Of a DNA stretch of 7,090 nt, positions 1 to 5,885 are shown piece by piece; within the stretch, counting starts at the first letter, position 1, and the number at the start of each line of letters is the position of its first letter. The translations under genes were made by a program, and so were the position numbers. The DNA lies in assembly GCA_025963345.1 (NCBI GenBank), contig JAOPUS010000100.1, forward strand, positions 1 to 7,090, read 5' to 3'. The stretch is from Blastococcus sp. (GTDB lineage: Bacteria > Actinomycetota > Actinomycetes > Mycobacteriales > Geodermatophilaceae). The notes under the pieces are model-generated. The model was not told the origin of the DNA and did no database searches. It was given only the letters and a program-made list of their open reading frames with translations.

Positions 1-66
1 GCCGAGCGGCCGGAGGTGACGCTGCTGTCGACGCATCGTCAGCTCTTCAGCGACACCGATGACTGA
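1..66 (+). CDS. DUF503 (YlxP-like) protein, C-terminal end only
   Basis: Reading from base 1 gives 21 codons and a TGA stop at 64-66. The visible peptide contains RPEVTLLSTHRQLF followed by an acidic tail. The 'RPEV.LLS' stretch resembles the last beta strand of DUF503/YlxP-like small proteins. The position agrees, because in actinobacteria a DUF503 gene commonly sits between infB and rbfA. The family's function is not established; location links it to translation. Only the tail is visible, so the call rests mostly on synteny plus this short match. Confidence 0.65.
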   Translation, partial: AERPEVTLLSTHRQLFSDTDD

Positions 67-70
67 GAAA

Positions 71-127
71 GGACCCCCTCGCCCCCCACCGCTCGCACGC
101 TCGCGGCGGGACCCTGCGAGGGGGCCC
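71..127. repeat. Long imperfect hairpin between the DUF503 gene and rbfA
   Basis: The outer arms ccccctcgc (74-82) and gcgaggggg (116-124) are perfectly complementary over 9 bp. Two more pairs lie outside them (71-72 with 126-127) across one mismatch. Inside, 85-92 pairs with 103-110 except for one A/C mismatch, leaving a loop of about 10 nt. No T-tract follows, so it is not a classic intrinsic terminator. It could be a stem-only actinobacterial terminator, a processing or stability element in the infB-rbfA transcript, or one copy of a dispersed palindromic repeat. The pairing is seen directly; the role is inferred. Confidence 0.55.
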
Positions 128-144
128 GCCCCATCTACCCGACT

Positions 145-150
145 GAGAGG
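145..150 (+). promoter_or_regulatory. Ribosome binding site of rbfA
   Basis: GAGAGG lies 5 nt before the ATG at 156 and supports that start. It follows the large hairpin by 17 nt, leaving the site free of that fold. Confidence 0.6.
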
Positions 151-155
151 TCCTC

Positions 156-677
156 ATGGCTGATCCGGCCCGCGCACGCAAGCTGGCGGTGCGCATCCGT
201 CAGATCGTCTCCGCCGCGATCGAGATGCAGATCAAGGACCCCCGACTGGGCATGGTCACCGTGACCGACACCAAGGTCACCGGTGATCTCCGCGAAGCCA
301 CGGTGTTCTACACGGTCTACGGAGACGAGACGCAGATCGCCGACTCGGCGAAGGCGCTCACCAGCGCGACCGGCATTCTCCGCGCCACGGTGGGCAAGCA
401 GACCGGCATCAAGTTCGTGCCGACGCTGACCTTCGTGGCCGACATCGTGCCGGACACGGCCCGGGAGCTCGAGGAGGCACTCGAGCGCGCCCGCCACGCC
501 GATGCCGAGCTGGCCCGCGCCCGCGAGGGCGCGCAGTACGCCGGCGAAGCCGACCCCTACCGCAAGCCCGCTGAGGACGACGAGGACGACGACCTCGACG
601 GCGACGACACGGTTTCCCCGGCGACTGCCGATGACAGTGTCGACGATGTGCCGGTCCAGAGCAGGAGCGCACTGTGA
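156..677 (+). CDS. rbfA: 30S ribosome-binding factor RbfA
   Basis: A cytoplasmic assembly factor of 173 aa that binds the immature 30S subunit near 16S rRNA helix 1/central pseudoknot and assists late maturation and cold adaptation (family knowledge). Residues 1-115 form the expected single type II KH-like domain: an N-terminal helix rich in basic residues, the conserved block IKDPRLGMVTVTDTKVTGDL (26-45), the RbfA 'A-x-G' helix kink at 71-73 (ATG) and the block VGK..GIKFVPTLTF (79-93). From about residue 136 the tail is strongly acidic (a run of D/E at 140-151) and probably disordered, longer than in E. coli RbfA but common in actinobacteria. The ATG at 156 has an SD 5 nt upstream. The stop overlaps the next gene's GTG (GTGA, 674-677). 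No key feature is missing. Confidence 0.97.
   Translation: MADPARARKLAVRIRQIVSAAIEMQIKDPRLGMVTVTDTKVTGDLREATVFYTVYGDETQIADSAKALTSATGILRATVGKQTGIKFVPTLTFVADIVPDTARELEEALERARHADAELARAREGAQYAGEADPYRKPAEDDEDDDLDGDDTVSPATADDSVDDVPVQSRSAL
663..667 (+). promoter_or_regulatory. Ribosome binding site inside the end of rbfA
   Basis: AGGAG lies 6 nt before the GTG at 674. It is one of the best SD matches in the window and decides the start of the small acidic gene, arguing that the gene is really translated. Confidence 0.6.
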
Positions 678-916
678 GTGAAATCGACCCAGACCCGTAC
701 GAGCCCGGCGAGGGCCAGGGGGAGTCGGTCCTCGGTGGTCGCGAGGTCCCCGAGACCGGTGACCCGACCGACGGCGGCAAGCGCGGCGAGGCCGGTGAGG
801 CGCCCAGCATCCGCGCCGACGAGCCCGACGACGGCAACGTCTACCCCGCCGGCGGCGGCAGCGTGGCGGAGGAGCAGGACGCTCCTCCCGTCGCAGACCC
901 CGGCCCGGACGCCTGA
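674..916 (+). CDS. Small acidic, probably disordered protein of unknown function
   Basis: An 80-aa product I do not recognise. It starts at GTG 674, overlapping the rbfA stop as GTGA, with AGGAG 6 nt upstream. Third codon positions are almost all G or C, as in the neighbouring genes, which supports real coding. The sequence is dominated by D, E, G and P (MSEIDPDPYEPGEG at the start, PVADPGPDA at the end), has very few hydrophobic residues and no Cys or Trp, and no signal peptide or membrane segment. This composition predicts an intrinsically disordered acidic chain. It resembles the acidic tail of RbfA just upstream, so it could be a co-translated partner or a split-off tail, but that is speculation. 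It ends 5 nt before the DHH gene's start, so it is placed to couple translation of the two genes. Confidence 0.72.
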   Translation: MSEIDPDPYEPGEGQGESVLGGREVPETGDPTDGGKRGEAGEAPSIRADEPDDGNVYPAGGGSVAEEQDAPPVADPGPDA

Positions 917-921
917 TCCTC

Positions 922-1929
922 GTGGCCGTCTCTTCCCCGCGCGCCACTGCGTCGCCGTCCCGGACCGCAGCGTCGGTCCTGGCCGAGGCCGCGGACGCCC
1001 GCGCGACGGTCGTTCTCTCCGGACACGTGCAGCCCGACGCCGACGCGCTGGGCAGCACCCTCGCTCTGGCCGAGGGCCTGCGGCGCCGTGGTGCCCGCGT
1101 CCTGATGACCTTTCCCGACCCGTTCACACTGCCCGCATCGCTCGGCTGGCTGCCCGGCGCGGAGGGGCTGGTGCCCTCCTCCTCGGTGCCCTCTTCGCCG
1201 GACGTGTTCGTCAGCCTGGACGCCGCCTCGCCCGGACGCCTGGGTGAGCTCGCGCCGCTGCTGGCCGACGCCGGCGTCTCGGTCGTCGTCGACCATCACG
1301 TCAGCAATCCCGGATTCGGTGACGTGCGGCTGGTCGACGGCGGCGCACCCGCCACCGTGACCCTGGTGGCCGGCATCCTCGACGAGCTGGGCATCACTCT
1401 CGACCGGCAGCTGGCCACCTGCCTCTACGCCGGGCTGTCCGCCGACACCGGCTCCTTCCGCTTCGGCAACACCCGGCCCGAGACCCACGAGCTCGCGGCC
1501 CGGCTGCTGTCCACCGGTATCGACCACTCGGAGATCAGCCGGCGGCTGTTCGACACCGCGCCGTTCGGCTGGCTGGGGCTGCTGTCCGCGATCACCGGGC
1601 GCGCCGTCCTGGAGCCCGACGTCGGACTCGGTCTGGTCTGGACGTGGTCGAGCGCCGCCGAGGCGGCCGAGTACGGCCTGCCCGGTGAGCAGCTCGAGGC
1701 GCTGGTCGACGTGGTGCGCTCGACGGAGGAGGCCGACGTCGCCTGCGTCCTGAAGGGCCAGGACGACGGTTCCTGGTCGGTGTCCCTGCGCTCGCGCGGC
1801 GGCACCGACCTCGCGGGGGTCGCCATGGCCCTCGGCGGGGGCGGGCACACGCTGGCCGCCGGCTACAGCTCCTACGTCGACCGGGAAGCAACCGTGGCCG
1901 CCCTGCGCAGGGAGCTCGCCGGCCTATGA
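922..1929 (+). CDS. DHH/DHHA1 family phosphoesterase (NrnA-type oligoribonuclease / pAp phosphatase)
   Basis: A 335-aa cytoplasmic metal-dependent phosphoesterase, full family length. The DHH domain shows the metal-binding motifs in order: GHVQPDADALGS (34-45; H35, D39, D41), SLD (D100), VVDHHVSN (122-129, the DHH triad D124-H125-H126) and ADTGSFRF (174-181; D175). The C-terminal DHHA1 substrate domain ends with the glycine motif GGGGHTLAAG (305-314). Relatives in mycobacteria and Bacillus degrade short oligoribonucleotides and dephosphorylate pAp, and some act on cyclic dinucleotides; the exact substrate cannot be read from the sequence. The chosen GTG at 922 has no clear SD and follows the previous stop by 5 nt, so translation is probably coupled. 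The first 20 residues are Ala/Ser-rich and poorly conserved, so a somewhat different start is possible. The TGA stop overlaps an ATG (ATGA, 1926-1929). Confidence 0.93.
   Translation: MAVSSPRATASPSRTAASVLAEAADARATVVLSGHVQPDADALGSTLALAEGLRRRGARVLMTFPDPFTLPASLGWLPGAEGLVPSSSVPSSPDVFVSLDAASPGRLGELAPLLADAGVSVVVDHHVSNPGFGDVRLVDGGAPATVTLVAGILDELGITLDRQLATCLYAGLSADTGSFRFGNTRPETHELAARLLSTGIDHSEISRRLFDTAPFGWLGLLSAITGRAVLEPDVGLGLVWTWSSAAEAAEYGLPGEQLEALVDVVRSTEEADVACVLKGQDDGSWSVSLRSRGGTDLAGVAMALGGGGHTLAAGYSSYVDREATVAALRRELAGL
1909..1914 (+). promoter_or_regulatory. Shine-Dalgarno-like site serving the ATG at 1926
   Basis: AGGGAG lies 11 nt before the ATG at 1926 and 46 nt before the MATE ATG at 1961. 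It fits the first, duplicated start codon and suggests that ATG was the original MATE start. The distance is a little longer than ideal. Confidence 0.4.
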
Positions 1930-1964
1930 CATCGCGGTCCTCCGGACCGCACCGCGGACCATGA
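1926..1964 (+). other. 12-codon mini-ORF bridging the DHH and MATE genes
   Basis: ATG at 1926 opens a frame encoding MTSRSSGPHRGP, then TGA at 1962-1964. Its start overlaps the DHH stop (ATGA 1926-1929) and its stop overlaps the MATE start (ATGA 1961-1964). The peptide is nearly the same as the MATE N-terminus (MTSPSSGRHRGQ), because it is the displaced first copy of that region. It has the SD-like AGGGAG at 1909-1914. Ribosomes leaving the DHH gene could translate it and restart on MATE. Translation is inferred; the open frame and overlaps are seen. Confidence 0.55.
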
Positions 1965-1995
1965 CATCGCCGTCCTCCGGACGGCACCGCGGCCA
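1926..1995. repeat. 35-bp tandem duplication at the start of the MATE gene
   Basis: Bases 1926-1960 and 1961-1995 are head-to-tail copies, matching at 31 of 35 positions. Both begin atgacatcgc. They differ at 1936/1971 (G/C), 1948/1983 (C/G), 1958/1993 (A/C) and 1960/1995 (C/A). Each copy holds a 7-bp inverted repeat with a TCC loop: 1934-1940 with 1944-1950, and 1969-1975 with 1979-1985. The first two differences are paired with each other in the stem, so both hairpins stay perfect. Because 35 is not a multiple of three, the two copies are read in different frames. Confidence 0.92.
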
Positions 1996-3358
1996 GGAGC
2001 CGTCCCCGACCGGCGATGAGCCGGACCACGGCTCCGCGTCGGGGAGCCTCCGGCCCCCGCGCCGCGGCCCGTCGGTCCTGTCGTTGGCGCTGCCAGCGCT
2101 CGTCGTCCTCGCGGCCGAGCCGTTGTACCTGCTCGTCGACACTGCCGTCGTGGGGCACCTCGGCGCCGTGGCTCTGGGCGGCCTCGCCGTCGGCGGCGGA
2201 CTCCTCGCCTGGTCGGCCGCACTGCTGAACTTCCTGGCCTACGGCACGACGGCCCGTGCCGCCCGCCGCGCAGGCGCCGGTGACCGCGCGGGTGCCGTCG
2301 CCGAGGGCGTGCAGGCCACCTGGCTGGCTCTCGGCCTCGGCCTCGTCGTCCTGCTGCTGTTCCAGCTCCTGGCCGGCCCGCTCACCCGGACGCTGGCCGG
2401 GGGACCGGGCGCGGTCGCCGAGGCCGGTGAGGACTGGCTGCGCATCGCCGGTCTGGGCGCACCGCTGCTGCTGGTCTCGCTCGCCGGGAACGGCTGGCTG
2501 CGCGGTGTGCAGGAGCTGCGCAGGCCGGTGCGGTACGTGCTGGCCGGCAGCCTCGTCAGCCTCGTGCTCTGCCCACTGCTGGTGCACCCGGCCGGGCTGG
2601 GCCTCATCGGGTCAGCCATAGCCAACGTGTCCGGGCAGGCGCTGACCGCGGGCCTGTTCCTCCGGGCGCTGCTTCGCGAGGAGGTCTCCTGGCGCCCGCG
2701 ACCGGCCGCCGTCCGCACCCAGCTGGTCATCGGCCGCGACCTGCTCCTGCGGGCCGCGGTGCTCCAGCTGTCGCTCCTCGTCGCGGCCGGAGTGGCCGCC
2801 CGCGCCGGAACCGCCCAGCTGGGCGCCCACCAGATCGCCCTGCAGCTGTTCTTCTTCCTCGCGCTGGTGCTCGACGCCTATGCGATCGCCGCCCAGACCC
2901 TGGTCGGCCACGCGCTGGGCGGGAACCGGCCGGAGGAGGCGCGGGCCACCGCCCGCAGGGTCGCCCTCTGGGGGCTCGGCACCGGGCTCGTCGTCGCGGC
3001 CGTCCTGCTCGCGCTCCGCGGCCTCCTGCTCCCGCTGTTCACCGGCGACCCCGCCGTCCTCGGGCAGGCAGAGGTCGTGTGGTGGTTCCTGGCCGGCATG
3101 CAGCCGCTGGCCGGCGTGGTCTTCGCCCTCGACGGGGTGCTGATGGGCGCCGGTGACGTCGGCTACCTCCGCACGGTCACGATCGGGTCGGCGGTGGTCG
3201 GCTTCCTGCCGCTGTCGCTGCTGTCCGGTCCGCTGTCGTGGGGGCTGGCCGGGATCTGGACGGGCCTGTGCCTGTTCATCGGGCTGCGGCTGGTCGCCGT
3301 CCTCGTGCGGGTGGCGGGTGACCGGTGGCTCATGGCGCCTGGCACGGTGGGCGCATGA
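1961..3358 (+). CDS. MATE family efflux transporter, DinF subfamily
   Basis: A 465-aa integral membrane cation-coupled drug/metabolite exporter; substrate unknown. After a polar 37-residue N-terminus there are about 12 hydrophobic segments (roughly 38-58, 66-92, 123-143, 161-178, 191-212, 215-237, 264-281, 288-316, 333-360, 371-392, 405-423, 427-450), the MATE count of two six-helix halves. Segment 1 carries the DinF-type pattern P..........LVDTAVVGHLG with acidic D60 in the membrane; GAHQIALQ (288-295) and DGVLMGAGD (391-399) are typical DinF-branch motifs. A DinF-type MATE between the DHH gene and truB is common in actinobacteria. The ATG at 1961 is the first in-frame start after the DHH stop; it lacks its own clear SD and lies in the second copy of a 35-bp duplication. 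The N-terminal extension is not conserved, so its length matters little. The TGA overlaps an ATG at 3355. Confidence 0.94.
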   Translation: MTSPSSGRHRGQEPSPTGDEPDHGSASGSLRPPRRGPSVLSLALPALVVLAAEPLYLLVDTAVVGHLGAVALGGLAVGGGLLAWSAALLNFLAYGTTARAARRAGAGDRAGAVAEGVQATWLALGLGLVVLLLFQLLAGPLTRTLAGGPGAVAEAGEDWLRIAGLGAPLLLVSLAGNGWLRGVQELRRPVRYVLAGSLVSLVLCPLLVHPAGLGLIGSAIANVSGQALTAGLFLRALLREEVSWRPRPAAVRTQLVIGRDLLLRAAVLQLSLLVAAGVAARAGTAQLGAHQIALQLFFFLALVLDAYAIAAQTLVGHALGGNRPEEARATARRVALWGLGTGLVVAAVLLALRGLLLPLFTGDPAVLGQAEVVWWFLAGMQPLAGVVFALDGVLMGAGDVGYLRTVTIGSAVVGFLPLSLLSGPLSWGLAGIWTGLCLFIGLRLVAVLVRVAGDRWLMAPGTVGA

Positions 3359-3378
3359 GTCCCCATGCCGAGCCATGA
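3355..3378 (+). other. 7-codon mini-ORF bridging the MATE gene and truB
   Basis: ATG at 3355 overlaps the MATE stop (ATGA 3355-3358) and reads MSPHAEP, then stops at TGA 3376-3378, which overlaps the truB ATG (ATGA 3375-3378). GGTGGG (3346-3351) lies 3 nt before it, while the truB ATG has only a weak GAG upstream. It could pass ribosomes from MATE to truB. A bridge this short can arise by chance, so confidence is low. Confidence 0.35.
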
Positions 3379-4289
3379 AGAAGCGACCTGACGCCGACGT
3401 CGCCCCGGGGCTGCTGCTCGTCGACAAGCCCGGTGGCATGACCTCGCACGACGTCGTCGCCCGGGCCCGCCGCGTGCTGTCGGTCCGCAAGGTGGGGCAC
3501 GCCGGCACGCTCGACCCCATGGCCACCGGGCTGCTGATCCTCGGCGTCGGCGCGGCCACCCGACTGCTCGGCTACGTCGGCGGGCACGACAAGACCTACG
3601 AGGCGACGATCCGGCTCGGTCAGTCCACGGTCACCGACGACCGCGAGGGCGAGGTGCTGATCACGAGTTCCACGGCAGCCCTGGACGACGACGCGATCCG
3701 TGCGGCGCTGGCCGCGCAGACCGGTGCACTGCAGCAGGTGCCTTCCTCGGTGAGCGCGGTCAAGGTCGACGGCCGACGGTCCTACGACCGCGTGCGCGCC
3801 GGCGAGCAGGTCGAGCTCGCGCCCCGTTCGGTCACCGTCCACCGGCTCGAGGTGCACCGGATCGGGCGGCCGACCCCCGACCTGGTCGACGTCGACGTCA
3901 CCGTCAGCTGCACGGCCGGCACCTACATCCGCGCCATCGCCCGCGACGCCGGGGCTTCCCTCGGGGTGGGCGGTCACCTCACCGCCCTGCGGCGCACCGC
4001 CTCCGGGCCGTTCACCGTCGGGCAGGCGGCGCCGGTGGAGGAGGCCGGTGCGGCGCTGCTCGCCGTCGGGGGAGCGGGGTTCCTCGGACTCACAGAAGCC
4101 GCCACCACGGTCTTCCCGGCGCGGGCGCTCACCGCCGAGGAGACCCGAGCGCTCTTCTACGGCCAGCGCATCGCGGCGACCGGGACGCCCGGTCCGCACG
4201 CCGCCGTGGACCCCGACGGCCGGCTGGCCGCCCTCGTGGAGGACACCGGCGCGACCGCGAAGGTGGCGGTGGGGTTTCCGCAGCAGTGA
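3375..4289 (+). CDS. truB: tRNA pseudouridine(55) synthase TruB
   Basis: A 304-aa cytoplasmic enzyme that converts U55 in the T-loop of tRNAs to pseudouridine. Visible motifs: LLLVDKPGGMTSHDVV (13-28); GHAGTLDPMATGLL (41-54) with catalytic Asp at D47; KTYE (73-76) with Y75 in the active site; SVSAVKVDGRRSYD (125-138); and GTYIRAIARDAG (182-193) with the conserved Arg. Residues from about 245 form the short C-terminal domain typical of actinobacterial TruB. Length is normal. The frame is open upstream, but the ATG at 3375 just precedes the conserved core and is the right start; the frame upstream lies inside the MATE gene. It starts 16 bp after MATE. Its TGA overlaps a GTG (GTGA 4286-4289) that opens larE, so it is probably co-translated with larE rather than with the ribF gene often found after truB. 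Confidence 0.96.
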   Translation: MKKRPDADVAPGLLLVDKPGGMTSHDVVARARRVLSVRKVGHAGTLDPMATGLLILGVGAATRLLGYVGGHDKTYEATIRLGQSTVTDDREGEVLITSSTAALDDDAIRAALAAQTGALQQVPSSVSAVKVDGRRSYDRVRAGEQVELAPRSVTVHRLEVHRIGRPTPDLVDVDVTVSCTAGTYIRAIARDAGASLGVGGHLTALRRTASGPFTVGQAAPVEEAGAALLAVGGAGFLGLTEAATTVFPARALTAEETRALFYGQRIAATGTPGPHAAVDPDGRLAALVEDTGATAKVAVGFPQQ

Positions 4290-5146
4290 CCTGTGGCAGC
4301 GTCGGGGGCGTGACCCTCGACTCTCGGCTGAGTGCTCTCCATGACGAGCTGGCGCCGCTCCCCGGCGTGCTCGTCGCCTTCTCCGGTGGCGTCGACTCCG
4401 GCGTGGTGCTCGCCGCGGCCGTCCGGGCCCTGGGCGCCCACCGCGTGGTCGCCGCGACCGCGGTCTCGCCGAGTCTGCCGTCCTCGGAGCGTGACCTCGC
4501 CGCCGACTTCGCGGCCTCCCTCGGGGTCCGGCACGAGCAGCCCCGCACCGACGAGCTGTCCCGGGAGGGCTACCGGGCGAACGCCGGCGACCGCTGCGCG
4601 TTCTGCAAGTCCGAACTGGTCGACGTCCTGGCCCCGCTGGCGGCCCGGCTCGGCATCGCCGACGTCGTCACCGGCACCAATGCCGACGACCTGCGGGCCG
4701 GTTTCCGGCCGGGCATCCGGGCCGCCGCCGAGCGCGGCGCGTGGGCGCCGCTGGCCCGCGCCGGCATGACCAAGGACGACGTCCGCGCCGCGGCCCACCG
4801 GTGGGGTCTCCCGCTCGCCGACAAGCCGGCCGCCGCCTGCCTGGCGAGCCGGATCGCCTACGGCGTCCCCGTGTCGGCCGAGGGGCTGGCCCGGGTCGAG
4901 GCCGCGGAGGCGGGACTCCGCGCGGCGCTGGCCGCGGCCGGGCTGGTCGTGCGGGATCTGCGGGTCCGTGATCTCGGGGGCGACACCGCGCGGGTGGAGA
5001 TCGACGCCGATCGCGTCCCGGCCGTCGCCGCGCGTCCGGACCTGCTGGCCGCCGTCGCCGGGTTCGACCGCGTGGAGCTCGATCCTCGGGGTTTCCGGTC
5101 GGGCTCGATGAACGAGCTGCTGCCGGACCCGGTCCGCTACCGCTGA
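4286..5146 (+). CDS. larE: ATP-dependent sulfur transferase LarE (nickel-pincer cofactor synthesis)
   Basis: LarE (286 aa) activates a pyridinium carboxylate by adenylylation and inserts sulfur, turning pyridinium-3,5-biscarboxylic acid mononucleotide into the dithio form that LarC loads with nickel. Seen: the PP-loop SGGVDS (33-38) for ATP; a CxxC pair, C104 and C107, in NAGDRCAFCKSEL (99-111); TGTNADDL (129-136); and PAAACLASRI (181-190) with C185, in the region that holds the sulfur-donating Cys of Lactobacillus plantarum LarE. Three cysteines in this arrangement are the pattern of LarE forms using an iron-sulfur cluster rather than sacrificing a cysteine (inference). The start is either GTG 4286, overlapping the truB stop, or GTG 4310 (MTLDSRLSAL...), which is closer to the family's usual N-terminus; the first 8 residues are therefore uncertain. 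The last 10 bp overlap the convergent larB. Confidence 0.92.
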   Translation: MTCGSVGGVTLDSRLSALHDELAPLPGVLVAFSGGVDSGVVLAAAVRALGAHRVVAATAVSPSLPSSERDLAADFAASLGVRHEQPRTDELSREGYRANAGDRCAFCKSELVDVLAPLAARLGIADVVTGTNADDLRAGFRPGIRAAAERGAWAPLARAGMTKDDVRAAAHRWGLPLADKPAAACLASRIAYGVPVSAEGLARVEAAEAGLRAALAAAGLVVRDLRVRDLGGDTARVEIDADRVPAVAARPDLLAAVAGFDRVELDPRGFRSGSMNELLPDPVRYR

Positions 5147-5826
5147 GCCGCCATTCCCTGGGCCGATCGTGCGATCCGCGCGGCGGCCACCCCGGCGCCG
5201 AACCCGTTGTCGATGTTGACCACCAGGACGCCCGGCGCGCAGGCGGTCAGCATGGTCAGCAGGGCGGCGAGCCCCTCGAACGCGGCGCCGTAGCCGACCG
5301 ACGTCGGCACCGCCACGACCAGCCGGTCGGTCAGGCCGGCCACGACGCTCGGCAGCGCGCCGTCCATCCCCGCGACGACGACGACGGCGTCCGCGGTGGC
5401 CAGGGCGGGAGCGACGGCCAGCACCCGGTGCACGCCGGCCACCCCGACGTCGTCCACCCGCCGGCAGCCGACCCCGCTGGCGGCCAGGGTCGCGGCGACC
5501 TCGGCAGCGACGGCGCCGTCCGATGTCCCGGCGGTGAGCACCAGCACCTGGCCGACGGCCGGCGGCAGTGGGCCGACGAACACGCAGCGCGCCTCGGCGT
5601 CCACGACGGCATCGGGCCAGCGCTCGAGCACCGCGGCGGCCGTCGCGTCGTCCACCCGGGTCGCCCAGGCGAGCGCGGAGCCACCGTCGCGCAGGGCGGC
5701 GAGGCAGGCCACCGTCTGCGCCGGCGTCTTGCCGGCGGCGTACACGACCTCGGGCGTGCCGGTGCGTCGAGCGCGGTCGAGGTCCAGCCGGGCGAAGCCG
5801 AGGTCTGCGATGCGGTGCGCGCTCAC
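5137..5826 (-). CDS. larB: LarB, pyridinium-3,5-biscarboxylic acid mononucleotide synthase
   Basis: LarB carboxylates nicotinic acid adenine dinucleotide and hydrolyses it to P2CMN, the first step of nickel-pincer nucleotide synthesis. The 229-aa product has the usual N-terminal block FARLDLDRARRTGTPEVVYA (11-30), GKT (32-34), and a PurE-like C-terminal domain with LVLTAGTSDG (95-104), VVAGMDGALPSVVAGL (150-165), AVPTSVGYG (172-180) and CAPGVLVVNIDNGFGAG (196-212). C196 sits where the catalytic Cys of L. plantarum LarB lies in this motif. The start is GTG at 5824-5826 (minus strand) with only a weak GGA upstream. It faces larE and overlaps it by 10 bp instead of forming the more usual same-strand larB-larC-larE order. 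It probably has its own promoter in the 59-bp gap shared with the heme monooxygenase. Confidence 0.94.
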   Translation of the reverse strand: MSAHRIADLGFARLDLDRARRTGTPEVVYAAGKTPAQTVACLAALRDGGSALAWATRVDDATAAAVLERWPDAVVDAEARCVFVGPLPPAVGQVLVLTAGTSDGAVAAEVAATLAASGVGCRRVDDVGVAGVHRVLAVAPALATADAVVVVAGMDGALPSVVAGLTDRLVVAVPTSVGYGAAFEGLAALLTMLTACAPGVLVVNIDNGFGAGVAAARIARSAQGMAAQR

Positions 5827-5885
5827 GACGTCCAGCGTGCCGCATCGCGCGGTTGACCTGCGCCCGTACCGGGCACGGGAGCGGC
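5827..5885. promoter_or_regulatory. Short divergent intergenic region between larB and the heme monooxygenase gene
   Basis: These 59 bp must contain, or lie next to, the promoters of two divergent genes. A TTGACC box (5853-5858) has no matching -10 element at 16-18 bp. Two overlapping small stems sit just before the start at 5886: 5862-5866 with 5870-5874, and 5863-5867 with 5875-5879. I cannot name a promoter with confidence. Confidence 0.35.
5877..5881 (+). promoter_or_regulatory. Ribosome binding site of the heme monooxygenase gene
   Basis: GGGAG lies 4 nt before the ATG at 5886 and supports that start. Its first three bases lie within the right arm of the small stem 5863-5867/5875-5879. 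Confidence 0.5.

Noticed and set aside
678..1247. A plus-strand 189-codon frame overlapping the small acidic gene and the DHH gene
   Set aside because: Its product is Arg/Pro/Ala-rich, and it conflicts with the conserved DHH motifs starting near position 1020.
135..1848. Long minus-strand frames opposite rbfA and the DHH gene
   Set aside because: They are Arg/Pro-rich shadows of well-conserved plus-strand genes and have no motifs of their own.
5853..5858. TTGACC as a -35 promoter box for the heme monooxygenase gene
   Set aside because: No TANNNT-like -10 element is found 16-18 bp downstream; the nearest TACCGG (5867-5872) is much too close and a poor match.
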